Part shown: positions 1 to 9,064 of the stretch, in pieces
Layout: every line of letters begins with the position of its first letter
Position numbering within the stretch: position 1 is the first letter of the stretch
Source: an uncultured Synechococcus sp.
GTDB lineage: Bacteria > Cyanobacteriota > Cyanobacteriia > Phormidesmidales > Phormidesmidaceae
NCBI GenBank assembly: GCA_937911865.1
Contig: CALDSK010000144.1
Coordinates: 1 to 64,000 of the forward strand
Reading direction: 5' to 3'
Length of the DNA stretch: 64,000 nucleotides
Made by a program: the position numbers and the translations under genes
The notes under the pieces: model-generated
Told to the model about the DNA's origin: nothing
The model's database searches: none
The model's input: the letters and a program-made list of their open reading frames with translations, nothing else

Positions 1-95
1 GGCGATCACCGTCAAGTTCCTTCCTGACTAAACTTTTGTCAGTCAATCAGGGCGCAAGCTGTCGGTGTCTCATCTGCATGCTGTTCCTTCAAACA

Positions 96-620
96 TTAAT
101 ATTCAGGAATTTGAGGATAGTGATCAGGTTGGGTCACCGCGCGCAGTCGCCCAAAGGCATCATCCGTAAGATGCCTGCCCGCTTTTACGCCCATCTTCAC
201 CATCAAACCAGGACCAGGCACCAGCTTTACACCCAGCTGCTGTACCATCGAAAGACTATCGCCCATGCCCCAGTGCTCAACGATTTTGCTGTGGCTGACT
301 CGGTCAATATGCATCACAGAAAAGCGGACGGTTTTGCCAGTGGCAGGAATGCCCTGAAAGGTATCGAGATGGGTGCCGGTAAAGTAGCCGCAGGTGGTGA
401 CGGTGTCTTTGTGTGCGATCGCCTGCGTAAACACATGTCTCCCATCTGGAAAGGCGTTGTAAACCTCAGTGCCTAAATCAGCAAACTCTGTCTGAGTAAG
501 TGACTGGGCTTTTCCGGCTATATGGGCCGTTAACATAGGAGAAAGCAGTGACAAACCATCTCTCAGACGGCGATTATCGAAAGCCTTATAAAAGCTGAGA
601 ACAAGAGCTTTATTCTGCAT
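96..620 (-). CDS. SnoaL-like ester cyclase family protein
   Basis: Small soluble protein of about 174 residues resembling the SnoaL-like polyketide cyclase / ester cyclase fold (an alpha+beta barrel of the NTF2 superfamily). Visible family features are the N-terminal helix (NKALVLSFYKAF), the central TGTH...GIPATGK stretch and the C-terminal IVEHWGMGD motif with QLG downstream, all usual in this family. Substrate is unknown; these proteins are often annotated from fold alone. A GTG 21 bp upstream is in frame, but the ATG at 620 gives the normal family N-terminus, so I prefer it. No operon partner: the next gene to the right is divergent. Confidence 0.8.
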   Translation of the reverse strand: MQNKALVLSFYKAFDNRRLRDGLSLLSPMLTAHIAGKAQSLTQTEFADLGTEVYNAFPDGRHVFTQAIAHKDTVTTCGYFTGTHLDTFQGIPATGKTVRFSVMHIDRVSHSKIVEHWGMGDSLSMVQQLGVKLVPGPGLMVKMGVKAGRHLTDDAFGRLRAVTQPDHYPQIPEY

Positions 621-955
621 AGCGAGAAGAGCGTGGAACACGGGTAGATTCAGCGTAATTATGCTATTAAGAAATTATACGCCAGCCTGCAGAAGGCCAG
701 CAGGTAAAAGGCCAGCAGGTAAAAAGATAGAGACGGAAAAAGCCCGATAAAACCGTCGTAGGGCTTCTCTATTAGGCTATCTTTCACCGTTGTTCTGATT
801 CATTTTTACTCGCTCGGCTATGGAATCCATCGTTTAAGATCTTGCGCGATCGCCTATATTCAACTGTCTACTCTGGTGAATTAGTACGGTAATGTCTGGG
901 CTTTTATATACTGAAGAAAAGCTTTCCAAACTAACGACTCGCTGGTAGATATCTC
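621..955. other. Intergenic region with a 15-bp duplication and a weak hairpin
   Basis: This is the divergent spacer between the SnoaL-like gene and the zinc-ribbon gene. It holds two exact 15-bp copies at 694-723, a weak GC hairpin at about 741-765 (AGCCC/GGGCT) flanked on its left by an A-run that would read as U-rich on the minus strand, and a HIP1 octamer at 846-853. I see no coding potential. Confidence 0.5.
694..723. repeat. 15-bp tandem duplication
   Basis: Unit AGGCCAGCAGGTAAA occurs twice, exactly, at 694-708 and 709-723, in intergenic DNA. It is one of several unrelated 15-bp-period repeats in the window. Confidence 0.9.
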
Positions 956-1567
956 ATGGCTGACACTGCATCCTATCGCTACGACTTAGATAATTTTCAG
1001 AGACTCTACCTGAGCAATCAAAGCACGCTGACAACCGTGACCATCTCTAGTAACAGTGCTGGTCAACAGCAGCAAAGTAGCCAGGGCATTACAACCGGTC
1101 AGTGGACGGCATTACCCCAGCTTTATCGACTAGAGAGTGGATATGTCGCGACCGTTTTTGCAGATCAAACTTTCTATATATTGATTCAGGGCAATCAGAT
1201 ACAGATGAGTGCTGGAGCGCATGAGGAAAGTATTGCGCAGCAAATCAATCAATTAGACCCCCTCCCAATGCAGCCTGCAAAGCCACCGTCTGTCCCGACG
1301 ATGAAACCCATGACGCCGCTACAGCCGATGAGCATGACGATGGGAAATATGAGTATGCGTATGGGCGAAATGCAAATGGGGAATATGAGCATAGGCACTC
1401 AGGCTAGCTCGTCATGGTCCAATTCGCAGCCCGGTGATACAGCACAGAGTCGTGCCGTAGAAGAGCCGTCGAGTGCAGCAAGGCAAAGAAAGTTCTGCTC
1501 ACAGTGCGGGGCCGTGGTGGGAGCTCAGGATCGCTTCTGTTCACAGTGCGGTACCCAGCTTACTTAA
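956..1567 (+). CDS. C-terminal double zinc-ribbon protein, unknown function
   Basis: 203-residue protein with three visible parts. Residues 1-85 form a domain containing aromatic/hydrophobic strands (LYRLESGYVATVFADQTFYIL). A Met/Pro/Ser-rich linker follows (about 100-170) with several MGNMSM-type repeats. The C-terminus has two CxxC knuckles (CSQCG at about 181 and CSQCG at about 197), the pattern of zinc-ribbon domains that bind one Zn ion. Zinc-ribbon tails of this sort are common on cyanobacterial proteins of unknown role and usually mediate protein contacts. I do not recognise the N-terminal domain. Monocistronic; followed by a terminator. Confidence 0.8.
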   Translation: MADTASYRYDLDNFQRLYLSNQSTLTTVTISSNSAGQQQQSSQGITTGQWTALPQLYRLESGYVATVFADQTFYILIQGNQIQMSAGAHEESIAQQINQLDPLPMQPAKPPSVPTMKPMTPLQPMSMTMGNMSMRMGEMQMGNMSIGTQASSSWSNSQPGDTAQSRAVEEPSSAARQRKFCSQCGAVVGAQDRFCSQCGTQLT

Positions 1568-1598
1568 CCGTTTGACAACGACAATTGAATAACTTGAG

Positions 1599-1656
1599 AA
1601 GCCCCCTGTGTATTGTGCGGATGTATTGTGCGGATGTATTGTGCGGAGGGCTTTTT
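1599..1656 (+). terminator. Terminator with a tandem-repeat loop
   Basis: AAGCCCC at 1599-1605 pairs, with one mismatch, with AGGGCTT at 1647-1653, followed by a short T tract. The loop is unusually long because it consists of nearly three copies of a 13-bp repeat (1611-1647). It would serve the zinc-ribbon gene. Confidence 0.55.
1611..1647. repeat. 13-bp tandem repeat, nearly three copies
   Basis: TATTGTGCGGATG at 1611-1623 and 1624-1636, then a partial third copy to 1647. It lies inside the presumed terminator loop. Confidence 0.9.
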
Positions 1657-1959
1657 GTTTTGTAATGAATGTGTTGTTAACGAAGGGATACTGTTATCGA
1701 TGCGATGTAGATAAATTGAGTATGACGAGGAAGCAATCGCCAAATTAAGGAGAGTGGAGGAATTCTCTCAGCAGTTCCTAATCTATACTGCGTAGATGCT
1801 GCAATCATTGTAACTATCGAGCGAGACTGCAGCTACGGCTCAACACCCTTCTCAGTCTTAGTTTCAGCAGCTCCCAGGCCATATTTGAATGACCTTTGGA
1901 GAGCTGATCTGTTAAACCTGTCAACTGTACAAAAATTAGCAGCGAAAAGAGAAAAAACT

Positions 1960-2382
1960 ATGTCAGAGAGTTCACTAGCCACACCTATTACCCATCGCGT
2001 ATCCTTAGCCTTGCTGATTACAAGAGTCGGTATCTTCATTGCGATGATGATCTGGGTAATCGACAAGTTCGCTCAGCCAGATCATACGGCTGCTGTGTTT
2101 GAGTCCTTTTACGGCATCGGTGGCATCGGTACCTCAGTGTCCTACTTACTGGGTGCTATTCAGCTAGCAATCATGATTGGCTTTATTTTGGGCTATCAAA
2201 AAACAATCACCTATGGCTTAGTGCTGTTCATGCACACCGCGTCTACCCTGGTCTCTTTTCCCAGGTATTTAGCCCCCTTCGAATCATCCAACATATTGTT
2301 TTACGCCGCTTGGCCAATGCTAGCTGCCTGTTTCACCCTCTACTATCTCAGAGATCTAGACACACGCGGCACTTTGCACTAA
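1960..2382 (+). CDS. Four-helix membrane protein, DoxX-like
   Basis: 140-residue protein with about four hydrophobic segments (near residues 13-32, 45-70, 78-98 and 108-128), consistent with a small inner-membrane protein. The spacing and the start (RVSLALLITRVGIFIAMMIWVIDKF) resemble the DoxX-like family, but no diagnostic catalytic motif is seen and the function is unknown. An earlier in-frame start at 1885 would add 25 polar residues; the ATG at 1960, preceded by a purine-rich stretch, better matches the start of the first helix. It converges on the 5-oxoprolinase gene, leaving a 66-bp gap with imperfect short repeats. Confidence 0.65.
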   Translation: MSESSLATPITHRVSLALLITRVGIFIAMMIWVIDKFAQPDHTAAVFESFYGIGGIGTSVSYLLGAIQLAIMIGFILGYQKTITYGLVLFMHTASTLVSFPRYLAPFESSNILFYAAWPMLAACFTLYYLRDLDTRGTLH

Positions 2383-2448
2383 CCCTTCAACGTTGCTGGG
2401 CTACATGTTTATCCACATCGCCATCTACATCGCCGTCCACTCAGAGAC

Positions 2449-5400
2449 TCAATGCGGGGCCTCACCATAGCCACCCCCACCGGGTGTCGAAATTGTAATT
2501 ACGTCATCAGGCTGCATCTCAACACTAGCGGTCGCGCTCAAAGTTTGAGTGCGACCATCTCGGTGCGTAACTTCAGTATTACCCGGCCTGCCCGCTTGCC
2601 CGCCTTCTAGCCCAAACGGAAGCACCTCTCGTCTACCGGACAACAAACTAGCCGTCATCTTTTCACGAAAGCGTAGCCGCCTGATAACACCGTTTCCGCC
2701 CCGGTAGCGACCGCTCCCACCGCTACCAGCTCGAATGGAAAAAGCCTCTAGCAAAACTGGAAACCGCATTTCTAAAATTTCTGGATCGGTCAGGCGAGAG
2801 TTCGTCATATGTGTTTGGACCGCATCGGTACCCTCAAAGCTAGGACCAGCACCAGAGCCCCCACAAATAGTCTCGTAGTACTGATACTGCTCATTGCCAA
2901 ATGTAAAATTGTTCATAGTGCCCTGAGAGGCAGCCAAGACACCTAACGCGCCATAGATTGAATCGGTAACAGCTTGAGAGGTTTCGACATTACCAGCAAC
3001 CACAGCCGCCGGATACGTTGGATTGAGCATACAGCCAGCGGGGACAACAATATCCAATGGCTTTAAGCAGCCTGCATTTAGCGGAATCGGCGCATCAACC
3101 AGCGTTCGAAAAACATAGAGCACAGCCGCCTTACAAACGGCCAGCGGAGCGTTAAAGTTGTTGGGCTGCTGGCTAGATGTACCCGTAAAATCTATAGTAG
3201 CCATAGGCTCAGTAGAACCAGCAGAGTCAGCGCTTGAAGGCTTCAGCACAACTGAAACTTGAATCTTCGCACCGCAGTCCATAGGCACCTGGCAGTTCAA
3301 GGGCTCGCTACCCCGCTGTTGATACAGCCGCTGAATAACTCGGCGCACGGCATGTTCAGCATTGTTTTGAACGTGTTGCATGTAGGCTTGAACAGTTTGC
3401 AAACTAAAGCGTTCTACCATGTTGCGCAGCTCTTGAGCACCCTTGTTGTTAGCCGCTATCTGAGCTTGAAGATCGGCTAAATTTTGCTCTGGGTTACGCG
3501 CTGGGTATACCGCCCCCACTAGCTGCTCTTGTAGCTGTTGAGTTTTTAGGACTCCTTTGGACACCAGCTTGAAATTGTCTAACAAAACGCCTTCTTGCTC
3601 TAGGTGAGTACTATTGGGTGGCATAGAACCGGGGGTAATGCCGCCAATATCCGCATGATGGCCTCTAGAAGCAACAAAGAACAGGGGCTGACTGCTATCG
3701 ATAAAAACCGGCGTTATCGCGGTGACATCGGGGAGGTGGGTACCGCCGTTATAAGGATTGTTGGAAATGAAGGTGTCACCGGGATGGAAAGACTCGCCGC
3801 TACGGGCACCGTGTGAAATTAGCGCCTGTACGCTCTCTCCCATAGAGCCCAGATGAACCGGAATATGAGGAGCATTCGCCACCAGCTGACCTTGAGTATT
3901 GAAAATGGCGCAGGAGAAATCTAAGCGCTCTTTGATATTGACAGAAGAGCTGGTATTTTGAAGCGTAAAGCCCATTTGTTCCGCGATCGTTTGAAACAAA
4001 CTGTTGAAAATCTCTAGTCGTACCGGATCGGGCTTGTGATGAAGGGGGCTATCTGCTGACACCGTTGACGTAGAGCGACTAGATCGAGAGCCAGAGTCAG
4101 AGCCAGAGTCAGCGTCAGCATGAGCTGACGCCTGATGCGTTAATATCAAAGCGCCTTGTGCACTCACAGTAGCTGTCCATCCCGGTTCAACAATGTTAGT
4201 TCCAGTCTGCTCTAAGATAATAGCGGGGCCTACAACCTTGTTCTGTGGCAGTAAGGTCTCACGTTGAAAAACAGGAGCATTATGCCACTTATCTTGTGAG
4301 AAGAGAGGCACCGCCCGAAGCCCATCGACATCAGTGGTTTCTATCGCCTGCTCAGCTACGTCGCTTGCGCTATCAGCAGCAGTTTTACCAATCGCCTCGG
4401 CAACTATCGTTGAGACGACAAGCGTCTTCTCAGGCAGCGTAATGCCATACTGCTGCCGGTATCGCCGCTCAAACTGCTGCTGGATGTCTGCAAACGTGCC
4501 AAAATCTATGGCAAGCGTAGAATCTGTGCCAGCATAGCGTAAGTGCAACTGCTGTAAGACCTCAAGGGTGTCAATATCATCGTCCCCTTGAGCACTCAAG
4601 TCAGCTTTTGCAGCTTCGGTGAGTGCTTCCATTCGAATCGCCAGTGCGTCCATGATCTCAGGCGAAAGGTCCTGTTCTAAAGACTGTTCTTTTAGCACGC
4701 GGCGATCGGCCAACCCCATACCATACGCAGAAAGTACTCCCGCATAGGGATGAATAAAGATTGCTTTCATACCCAATGATTCGGCCAACCGACAGGCATG
4801 CTGACCGCCTGCTGCACCGAAGCAGCATAGGGTGTAATCGCCAATATCGTAGCCTTTTTGTACAGAAATCTTTTTAATCGCATTGGCCATATTGTCGATT
4901 GCGATCGCTAAAAATCCTTCTGCAACCTGCTCAGGTCTTCTCTCATCACCTGTCGCTGTCGAAATCTCTTCAGCCAGCTTTAAGAACCGCACCTGCACCT
5001 CATCGCGATCTAGTGACTGTTGACCATTTTCGCCAAAAACTTTTGGGAAAAAGTCTGGCTGAATTTTACCGACCATGACATTACAGTCGGTCTCAGTTAG
5101 CGGTCCGCCGTTGCGATAGCAGGCCGGTCCAGGATAGGCCCCTGCCGACTCAGGACCTACCTGATAGCGATCGCTTTCAAAGGTCAAGATAGAACCACCA
5201 CCCGCTGCAACCGTGTGAATGGCCATCATTGGCGATCGCAATCTTACACCCGCCACTTCCGTCTCATAGGCTCGCTCATAGTTAGGGCTCTCACTCTCTC
5301 CCAGACGCTGATAGTGAGCAACATCGGTTGAGGTCCCCCCCATATCAAAGGTGATAATTTTATCAAACCCGGCTTGATGGCTGGTCTGCACGGCACCCAC

Positions 5401-6237
5401 AATGCCACCTGCTGGTCCCGATAGAATGCTATCTTTCCCCTGAAAGTATCGAGCGGGCGTTAAACCACCATTGGACTGCATAAACAACAGTTGAGTTTTC
5501 TTCGCCCTCGATTCAGCTGCCTGGCCTAGCGCGGCTTCAATGCGATCAACGTAACGGCGCAAAATAGGAGAGAGATAAGCATCTACCACTGTTGTATCGC
5601 TGCGGCTGACCCACTTTATGAGCGGGCTAATCTGGTGAGAAGTAGAAACTTGGGTAAAGCCGATTTCACGCGCGATCACAGCCACTCTCTGTTCATGCTC
5701 AGGATACCGATAGCCGTGGACAAACGAAACGGCGCAGGCGCTAATCCCTTGCTGGTAAGCAGCTGTCAAATCACGCCGAATCTGTTGTTCAGTACCACCG
5801 CTAATAGACTGCAATACCTCACCTGCCGCACTCACCCGTTCATCTACTTCAACAACCTGCTCATAGAGCATTTCTGGCAGCACAATTTGCCGCGCAAATA
5901 TATCAGGGCGGTTCTGATAGCCAATTCGCAGGCCATCTCGGAAACCTTTTGTGGTGATAAATAAAGTGCGATCGCCCTTTCGCTCTAGCAGCGCATTTGT
6001 GGCTACAGTTGTCCCCATCTTAATACTGGCAATCTGCGCGGCTAGCAGCGGCTGAGCGGACGCAACCCCCATCAGCTCGCGCATACCTTGAATCGGCGCA
6101 TCTTCATAGCGCTCAGGATTTTCTGATAGCAGCTTGTGAACCGTACGAGAGCCGTCGGGTCGCTGCGCCACGATGTCAGTAAACGTGCCGCCCCGGTCAA
6201 TCCAAAACTGCCAGCCAGAATTCACAGAGAATGCCAT
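2449..6237 (-). CDS. oplAH: 5-oxoprolinase (ATP-hydrolysing), HyuA-HyuB fusion
   Basis: Enzyme that opens 5-oxo-L-proline to L-glutamate using ATP, part of glutathione / pyroglutamate recycling in the cytosol. The 1262 residues carry the HyuA-type half first (about 10-690), with DRGGTFTDI near the N-terminus and the FDMGGTSTDV phosphate-binding motif near 300. The HyuB-type half follows (about 735-1258), with the late GSGGSGRYRGGNG and C-terminal PGGGGYG motifs. Length fits eukaryote-like fused 5-oxoprolinases (about 1250-1290). A Ser/Asp/Ala-rich linker at about 700-735 joins the halves. Related hydantoinases and acetone carboxylases share the fold, but the fused architecture favours oxoprolinase. 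It is divergent from a LysR regulator 141 bp away that may control it. Confidence 0.9.
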   Translation of the reverse strand: MAFSVNSGWQFWIDRGGTFTDIVAQRPDGSRTVHKLLSENPERYEDAPIQGMRELMGVASAQPLLAAQIASIKMGTTVATNALLERKGDRTLFITTKGFRDGLRIGYQNRPDIFARQIVLPEMLYEQVVEVDERVSAAGEVLQSISGGTEQQIRRDLTAAYQQGISACAVSFVHGYRYPEHEQRVAVIAREIGFTQVSTSHQISPLIKWVSRSDTTVVDAYLSPILRRYVDRIEAALGQAAESRAKKTQLLFMQSNGGLTPARYFQGKDSILSGPAGGIVGAVQTSHQAGFDKIITFDMGGTSTDVAHYQRLGESESPNYERAYETEVAGVRLRSPMMAIHTVAAGGGSILTFESDRYQVGPESAGAYPGPACYRNGGPLTETDCNVMVGKIQPDFFPKVFGENGQQSLDRDEVQVRFLKLAEEISTATGDERRPEQVAEGFLAIAIDNMANAIKKISVQKGYDIGDYTLCCFGAAGGQHACRLAESLGMKAIFIHPYAGVLSAYGMGLADRRVLKEQSLEQDLSPEIMDALAIRMEALTEAAKADLSAQGDDDIDTLEVLQQLHLRYAGTDSTLAIDFGTFADIQQQFERRYRQQYGITLPEKTLVVSTIVAEAIGKTAADSASDVAEQAIETTDVDGLRAVPLFSQDKWHNAPVFQRETLLPQNKVVGPAIILEQTGTNIVEPGWTATVSAQGALILTHQASAHADADSGSDSGSRSSRSTSTVSADSPLHHKPDPVRLEIFNSLFQTIAEQMGFTLQNTSSSVNIKERLDFSCAIFNTQGQLVANAPHIPVHLGSMGESVQALISHGARSGESFHPGDTFISNNPYNGGTHLPDVTAITPVFIDSSQPLFFVASRGHHADIGGITPGSMPPNSTHLEQEGVLLDNFKLVSKGVLKTQQLQEQLVGAVYPARNPEQNLADLQAQIAANNKGAQELRNMVERFSLQTVQAYMQHVQNNAEHAVRRVIQRLYQQRGSEPLNCQVPMDCGAKIQVSVVLKPSSADSAGSTEPMATIDFTGTSSQQPNNFNAPLAVCKAAVLYVFRTLVDAPIPLNAGCLKPLDIVVPAGCMLNPTYPAAVVAGNVETSQAVTDSIYGALGVLAASQGTMNNFTFGNEQYQYYETICGGSGAGPSFEGTDAVQTHMTNSRLTDPEILEMRFPVLLEAFSIRAGSGGSGRYRGGNGVIRRLRFREKMTASLLSGRREVLPFGLEGGQAGRPGNTEVTHRDGRTQTLSATASVEMQPDDVITISTPGGGGYGEAPH

Positions 6238-6318
6238 GAAATACCCCCAAAAGAACAGGTTGCTACTTACTCTAAAGGCGTGTCTTAATATCGAAAAGGG
6301 TCATTCAGTTAACTCAGA

Positions 6319-6334
6319 ATATCTTCTACGATAT
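6319..6334. promoter_or_regulatory. Candidate LysR operator between oplAH and its regulator
   Basis: Inverted repeat ATATC-N6-GATAT in the 141-bp divergent spacer. LysR regulators typically bind dyads in such spacers; this one is not a perfect T-N11-A match, so the call rests on position and symmetry. Confidence 0.4.
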
Positions 6335-6378
6335 ACAGCGTCGATTAATTAAACGGCTTTCAGCGGAGTGCGATCGCA

Positions 6379-7293
6379 ATGGATTTATTACGGCTAAGCA
6401 GTCTCGAAATTCGACAGATTTGCTACTTTTTGAAAGTTGTAGACTGTGACAATAGTTTTAGCAGGGCCGCCGAACAGCTACACATAGAGCAGCCACCACT
6501 TAGTCAAAGAATTCGCGCGCTCGAAAAAAAGCTGGATATAGAGCTGTTCAATCGGCGTAGAAGGCCCGTACAGCTTACAGACGCAGGGCAGGTCTTTCTA
6601 GAGGCCATACAACCTGCGATGAACCAGATAGAGCAGGCTATTTTTCAAGCGCAGAGGGCCGCTAAAGGAGAAACTGGCCACCTGTCAGTCGGCATTGCTA
6701 GCTCAGCAGCCAACAGTATTTTTCCATCTCTGCTCAGGCAATTTCGCAGCCGCTACCCTCACATTCTTATAGAGATGAAAGAATTGACGGTTGAACAACA
6801 GCTGCAACAGCTGGAGAGCAAGCAGCTCGACATTGGCCTCGAAGTCATCTCTCCTGCACGCCTAGATAAACAAGGGTTCAACTGGCATATACTCACCGAA
6901 GAATCATTGGTTGTTGTACTGCCAGCAGGACATTCTTTAGCATCAAAGGCTAAAGTTCCACTAACGGCGCTGGCCGACGAGCCTTTAATTTTGCCCTCTG
7001 TGCAGGCATTTCCGTTTTACCATGCTTTTATAGAACAGTGTATTCAGGCAGGGTTTCAGCCCAAATTACTGGAAAGAACAACGGCTACCTGGATGCTGAC
7101 AATCCTCAGTTTGGTCGCCGCCGATATTGGCTTGGCAATTCTACCTAGCAATGTTCTATCAATACAAAGAGAAGGCGTCGTATACCGAGAGATTGCAGGT
7201 TTAGACTTAAAGCGTCAGCTGCTGGCCGTCTGGCGAGACAACAATGAATCACCCACGCTAGAACGGTGGCTAGCCGTAATGATGTCGACTTAA
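6379..7293 (+). CDS. LysR family transcriptional regulator
   Basis: 304-residue DNA-binding regulator of normal LysR length. The N-terminal winged helix-turn-helix (about 10-68) contains the typical FSRAAEQLHIEQPPLSQRIRALE and LFNRRRRPVQLTDAG sequences. The periplasmic-binding-protein-like effector domain spans about 92-300. Divergent transcription from the 5-oxoprolinase gene suggests control of that gene, possibly in response to 5-oxoproline or a related amino acid; this is inference. The ATG at 6379 follows a HIP1 octamer by one base, so the start region doubles as a HIP1 site. Confidence 0.9.
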   Translation: MDLLRLSSLEIRQICYFLKVVDCDNSFSRAAEQLHIEQPPLSQRIRALEKKLDIELFNRRRRPVQLTDAGQVFLEAIQPAMNQIEQAIFQAQRAAKGETGHLSVGIASSAANSIFPSLLRQFRSRYPHILIEMKELTVEQQLQQLESKQLDIGLEVISPARLDKQGFNWHILTEESLVVVLPAGHSLASKAKVPLTALADEPLILPSVQAFPFYHAFIEQCIQAGFQPKLLERTTATWMLTILSLVAADIGLAILPSNVLSIQREGVVYREIAGLDLKRQLLAVWRDNNESPTLERWLAVMMST

Positions 7294-7472
7294 TAGAACC
7301 AGAACCGGACAAGGATTATGATTTCTTTGGCAAAGCAGTCAAAACTCAAAGGCCAAACGACCTATAAAAAACTATAGAACGCCATACCCGTATAACAAAA
7401 TATCAGCCAAGATATAGCAAAAGCTTTTTTGGATTCAAACCCTGATGTAGCCAGTGAGCCGCTATTATAAAA

Positions 7473-7487
7473 TGATAGTAATTATCA
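7473..7487. promoter_or_regulatory. Fur box upstream of the AraC regulator
   Basis: TGATAGTAATTATCA matches the 7-1-7 Fur consensus TGATAATnATTATCA at all but one position and sits within the longer perfect dyad AATGATA-N5-TATCATT (7471-7489). It lies 28 bp before the start codon of the araC-type gene, so Fe-loaded Fur would repress it. Confidence 0.8.
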
Positions 7488-7514
7488 TTAGTTAGTCTAC
7501 AGCAGTCTGATTCC

Positions 7515-8714
7515 ATGCCGATGCAACTGCAGTCCAATCAGGTTAAAGACTGGCTTTTACCGGGCAGCCATCATGACCCACGGCTGCTGCATGTGGGCGC
7601 TACTGATCAAATTTTTGTTTGTCCGCCCGAGCTAGGCCAGGGGTACCGGCAAGAAATTTCGTTGAGAGAAGATCTAACGCTGTTAATTATTGACTACACG
7701 TTTGATCAAACGATATTGACAGATACGGTAGGCGCAGGCGATCGCATCGAATTTGAATTTCATCTGGCAGGCATCCATGCCGGATATAGCCTCTGCATTC
7801 CCTGCTTTAAGCTGAGGCAGTTCGGTGTCAGATTCCCTAAAAAGAAAATCTTCAAAGTCGAAGTTTTCTTCAAGGGGCCAACCCTTGTGGCCTATGCTCA
7901 GTCGTTTATAGAGCGTCTTTCACCTGAGGCACGCACTGCGGCTGAGCGCATCTTGCAAGCCGTGTATTCTCATCAGGGGGGCGGCTCAAACTTTACAACG
8001 GCCACAATGCTAAATCAAATCTTTGGCCGCCCAGCCATGCGTCCTAGCCAGACGACAAAACATTCAAGCGTTAAAACGACTGTGAAAGCTGCCGTACAAA
8101 ATACAGAACAAGCCAGAGCAAGCAGGCTGGGAGCAAGCAGGCTGGGAGCAAGCAAGCTGGGCCCAAGTATCGAGCAAGTTCTCAGTGAAGCACTCCACGC
8201 AGAGTCGTTCGCGCTCAACTACGCAACCTACATGCCTATTACGGTTGGTATGAGACAGGTAATTGACCAAATCCTCAGCTGCCCGTATCAAGGGCCAAAT
8301 CGCCTGACTTATCTAAAGCAGAAGTCCCTAACCCTGATTGATCTTCGTCTTAATGCACTGCTAACAAATCCAAACCAAGACTACGAAACTGCCTGTATTC
8401 ACCAAGCAGCGGCACTATTGAGAGAGCAAATGTTAACCCCGCCTTCTTTAGCCTCACTTGCTAGACAGGTAGGGACCAATCGACTCAAGCTCAATCAGGG
8501 CTTTCGCGCCCTATATGGCACGACCCCCTTTGGCTATCTGCGCAGTCATCGGCTGGTTCAAGCCAAGCGGTTGCTGATGACGTCAGATCTATCGATTGAT
8601 CAGGTATCGCATGCTGTAGGCTACACCAGCCGCAGCCGCTTTGCGACCGCTTTTCGGCAGCGCATGGGCCTAAATCCCAAGACCTTTCAGCTGCACGTTT
8701 GGCAAAACAACTAG
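7515..8714 (+). CDS. AraC family regulator of siderophore uptake (PchR-like)
   Basis: 399-residue regulator. The C-terminal AraC domain (about 300-396) shows both helix-turn-helix motifs, SLASLARQVGTNRLKLNQGF and the second with IDQVSHAVGYTSRSRFATAF, ending in the usual MGLNPKTFQ. The N-terminal about 130 residues resemble the sensor part of PchR-type regulators that bind ferric siderophores. The middle carries a low-complexity stretch (ASRLGASRLGASKLG, about 202-216) encoded by a 15-bp tandem repeat. It is preceded by a strong Fur-box match and followed by a siderophore receptor operon in the same direction, so its likely targets are those genes. Confidence 0.88.
   Translation: MPMQLQSNQVKDWLLPGSHHDPRLLHVGATDQIFVCPPELGQGYRQEISLREDLTLLIIDYTFDQTILTDTVGAGDRIEFEFHLAGIHAGYSLCIPCFKLRQFGVRFPKKKIFKVEVFFKGPTLVAYAQSFIERLSPEARTAAERILQAVYSHQGGGSNFTTATMLNQIFGRPAMRPSQTTKHSSVKTTVKAAVQNTEQARASRLGASRLGASKLGPSIEQVLSEALHAESFALNYATYMPITVGMRQVIDQILSCPYQGPNRLTYLKQKSLTLIDLRLNALLTNPNQDYETACIHQAAALLREQMLTPPSLASLARQVGTNRLKLNQGFRALYGTTPFGYLRSHRLVQAKRLLMTSDLSIDQVSHAVGYTSRSRFATAFRQRMGLNPKTFQLHVWQNN
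8116..8160. repeat. 15-bp tandem repeat x3 inside the AraC gene
   Basis: GAGCAAGCAGGCTGG occurs at 8116-8130 and 8131-8145, then with one change at 8146-8160. It lengthens an inter-domain linker in frame. Confidence 0.9.
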
Positions 8715-9064
8715 GTCATTCTAACTGGGCCATTACAAACAGGACATTTTAAACAGGTCATTTCAGCTAGGCCACCTCTTGGAGCGATCTAAAAGAGCGA
8801 TCGCATGGAGCAATCACACGGGAGCGATCGCAAAAAAATGCATTTGAGGCGCAAAATCTCTAGAAAGTGATCCGCGGCTTTCATACACTAATTGAGAATT
8901 ATTTTCGTCAGTTCAACGAGTCTATTGGCATTGCGATGGATTTGTTAGCCGTTAATTTTTCGCTAATTTTTCGCCGTTTTTTCTAGAGGATCGCCTGAGC
9001 GATCGCGTCAGTTTTAGTGCCAATTTTAGTTGTCGAGCCCCGTAGTAGAGCCCCCGTATGAGAA
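8715..9064. other. Promoter region of the siderophore receptor operon
   Basis: A 350-bp spacer. It begins with degenerate short repeats (variants of GGTCATTnnAnCTAGG at about 8713-8772), then several GCGATCGC octamers, a Fur-like dyad at 8893-8907 and an AT-rich stretch at 8941-8985. No coding potential is seen. Confidence 0.55.
8893..8907. promoter_or_regulatory. Fur-like site upstream of the TonB receptor
   Basis: TGAGAATTATTTTCG resembles the TGAGAATnATTCTCA form of the Fur consensus, with two mismatches in the right arm. It is 158 bp before the receptor start. Weaker than the site at 7473. Confidence 0.55.

Noticed and set aside
36..476. Plus-strand open frame
   Set aside because: It is the antisense of the SnoaL-like gene, which has clear family motifs.
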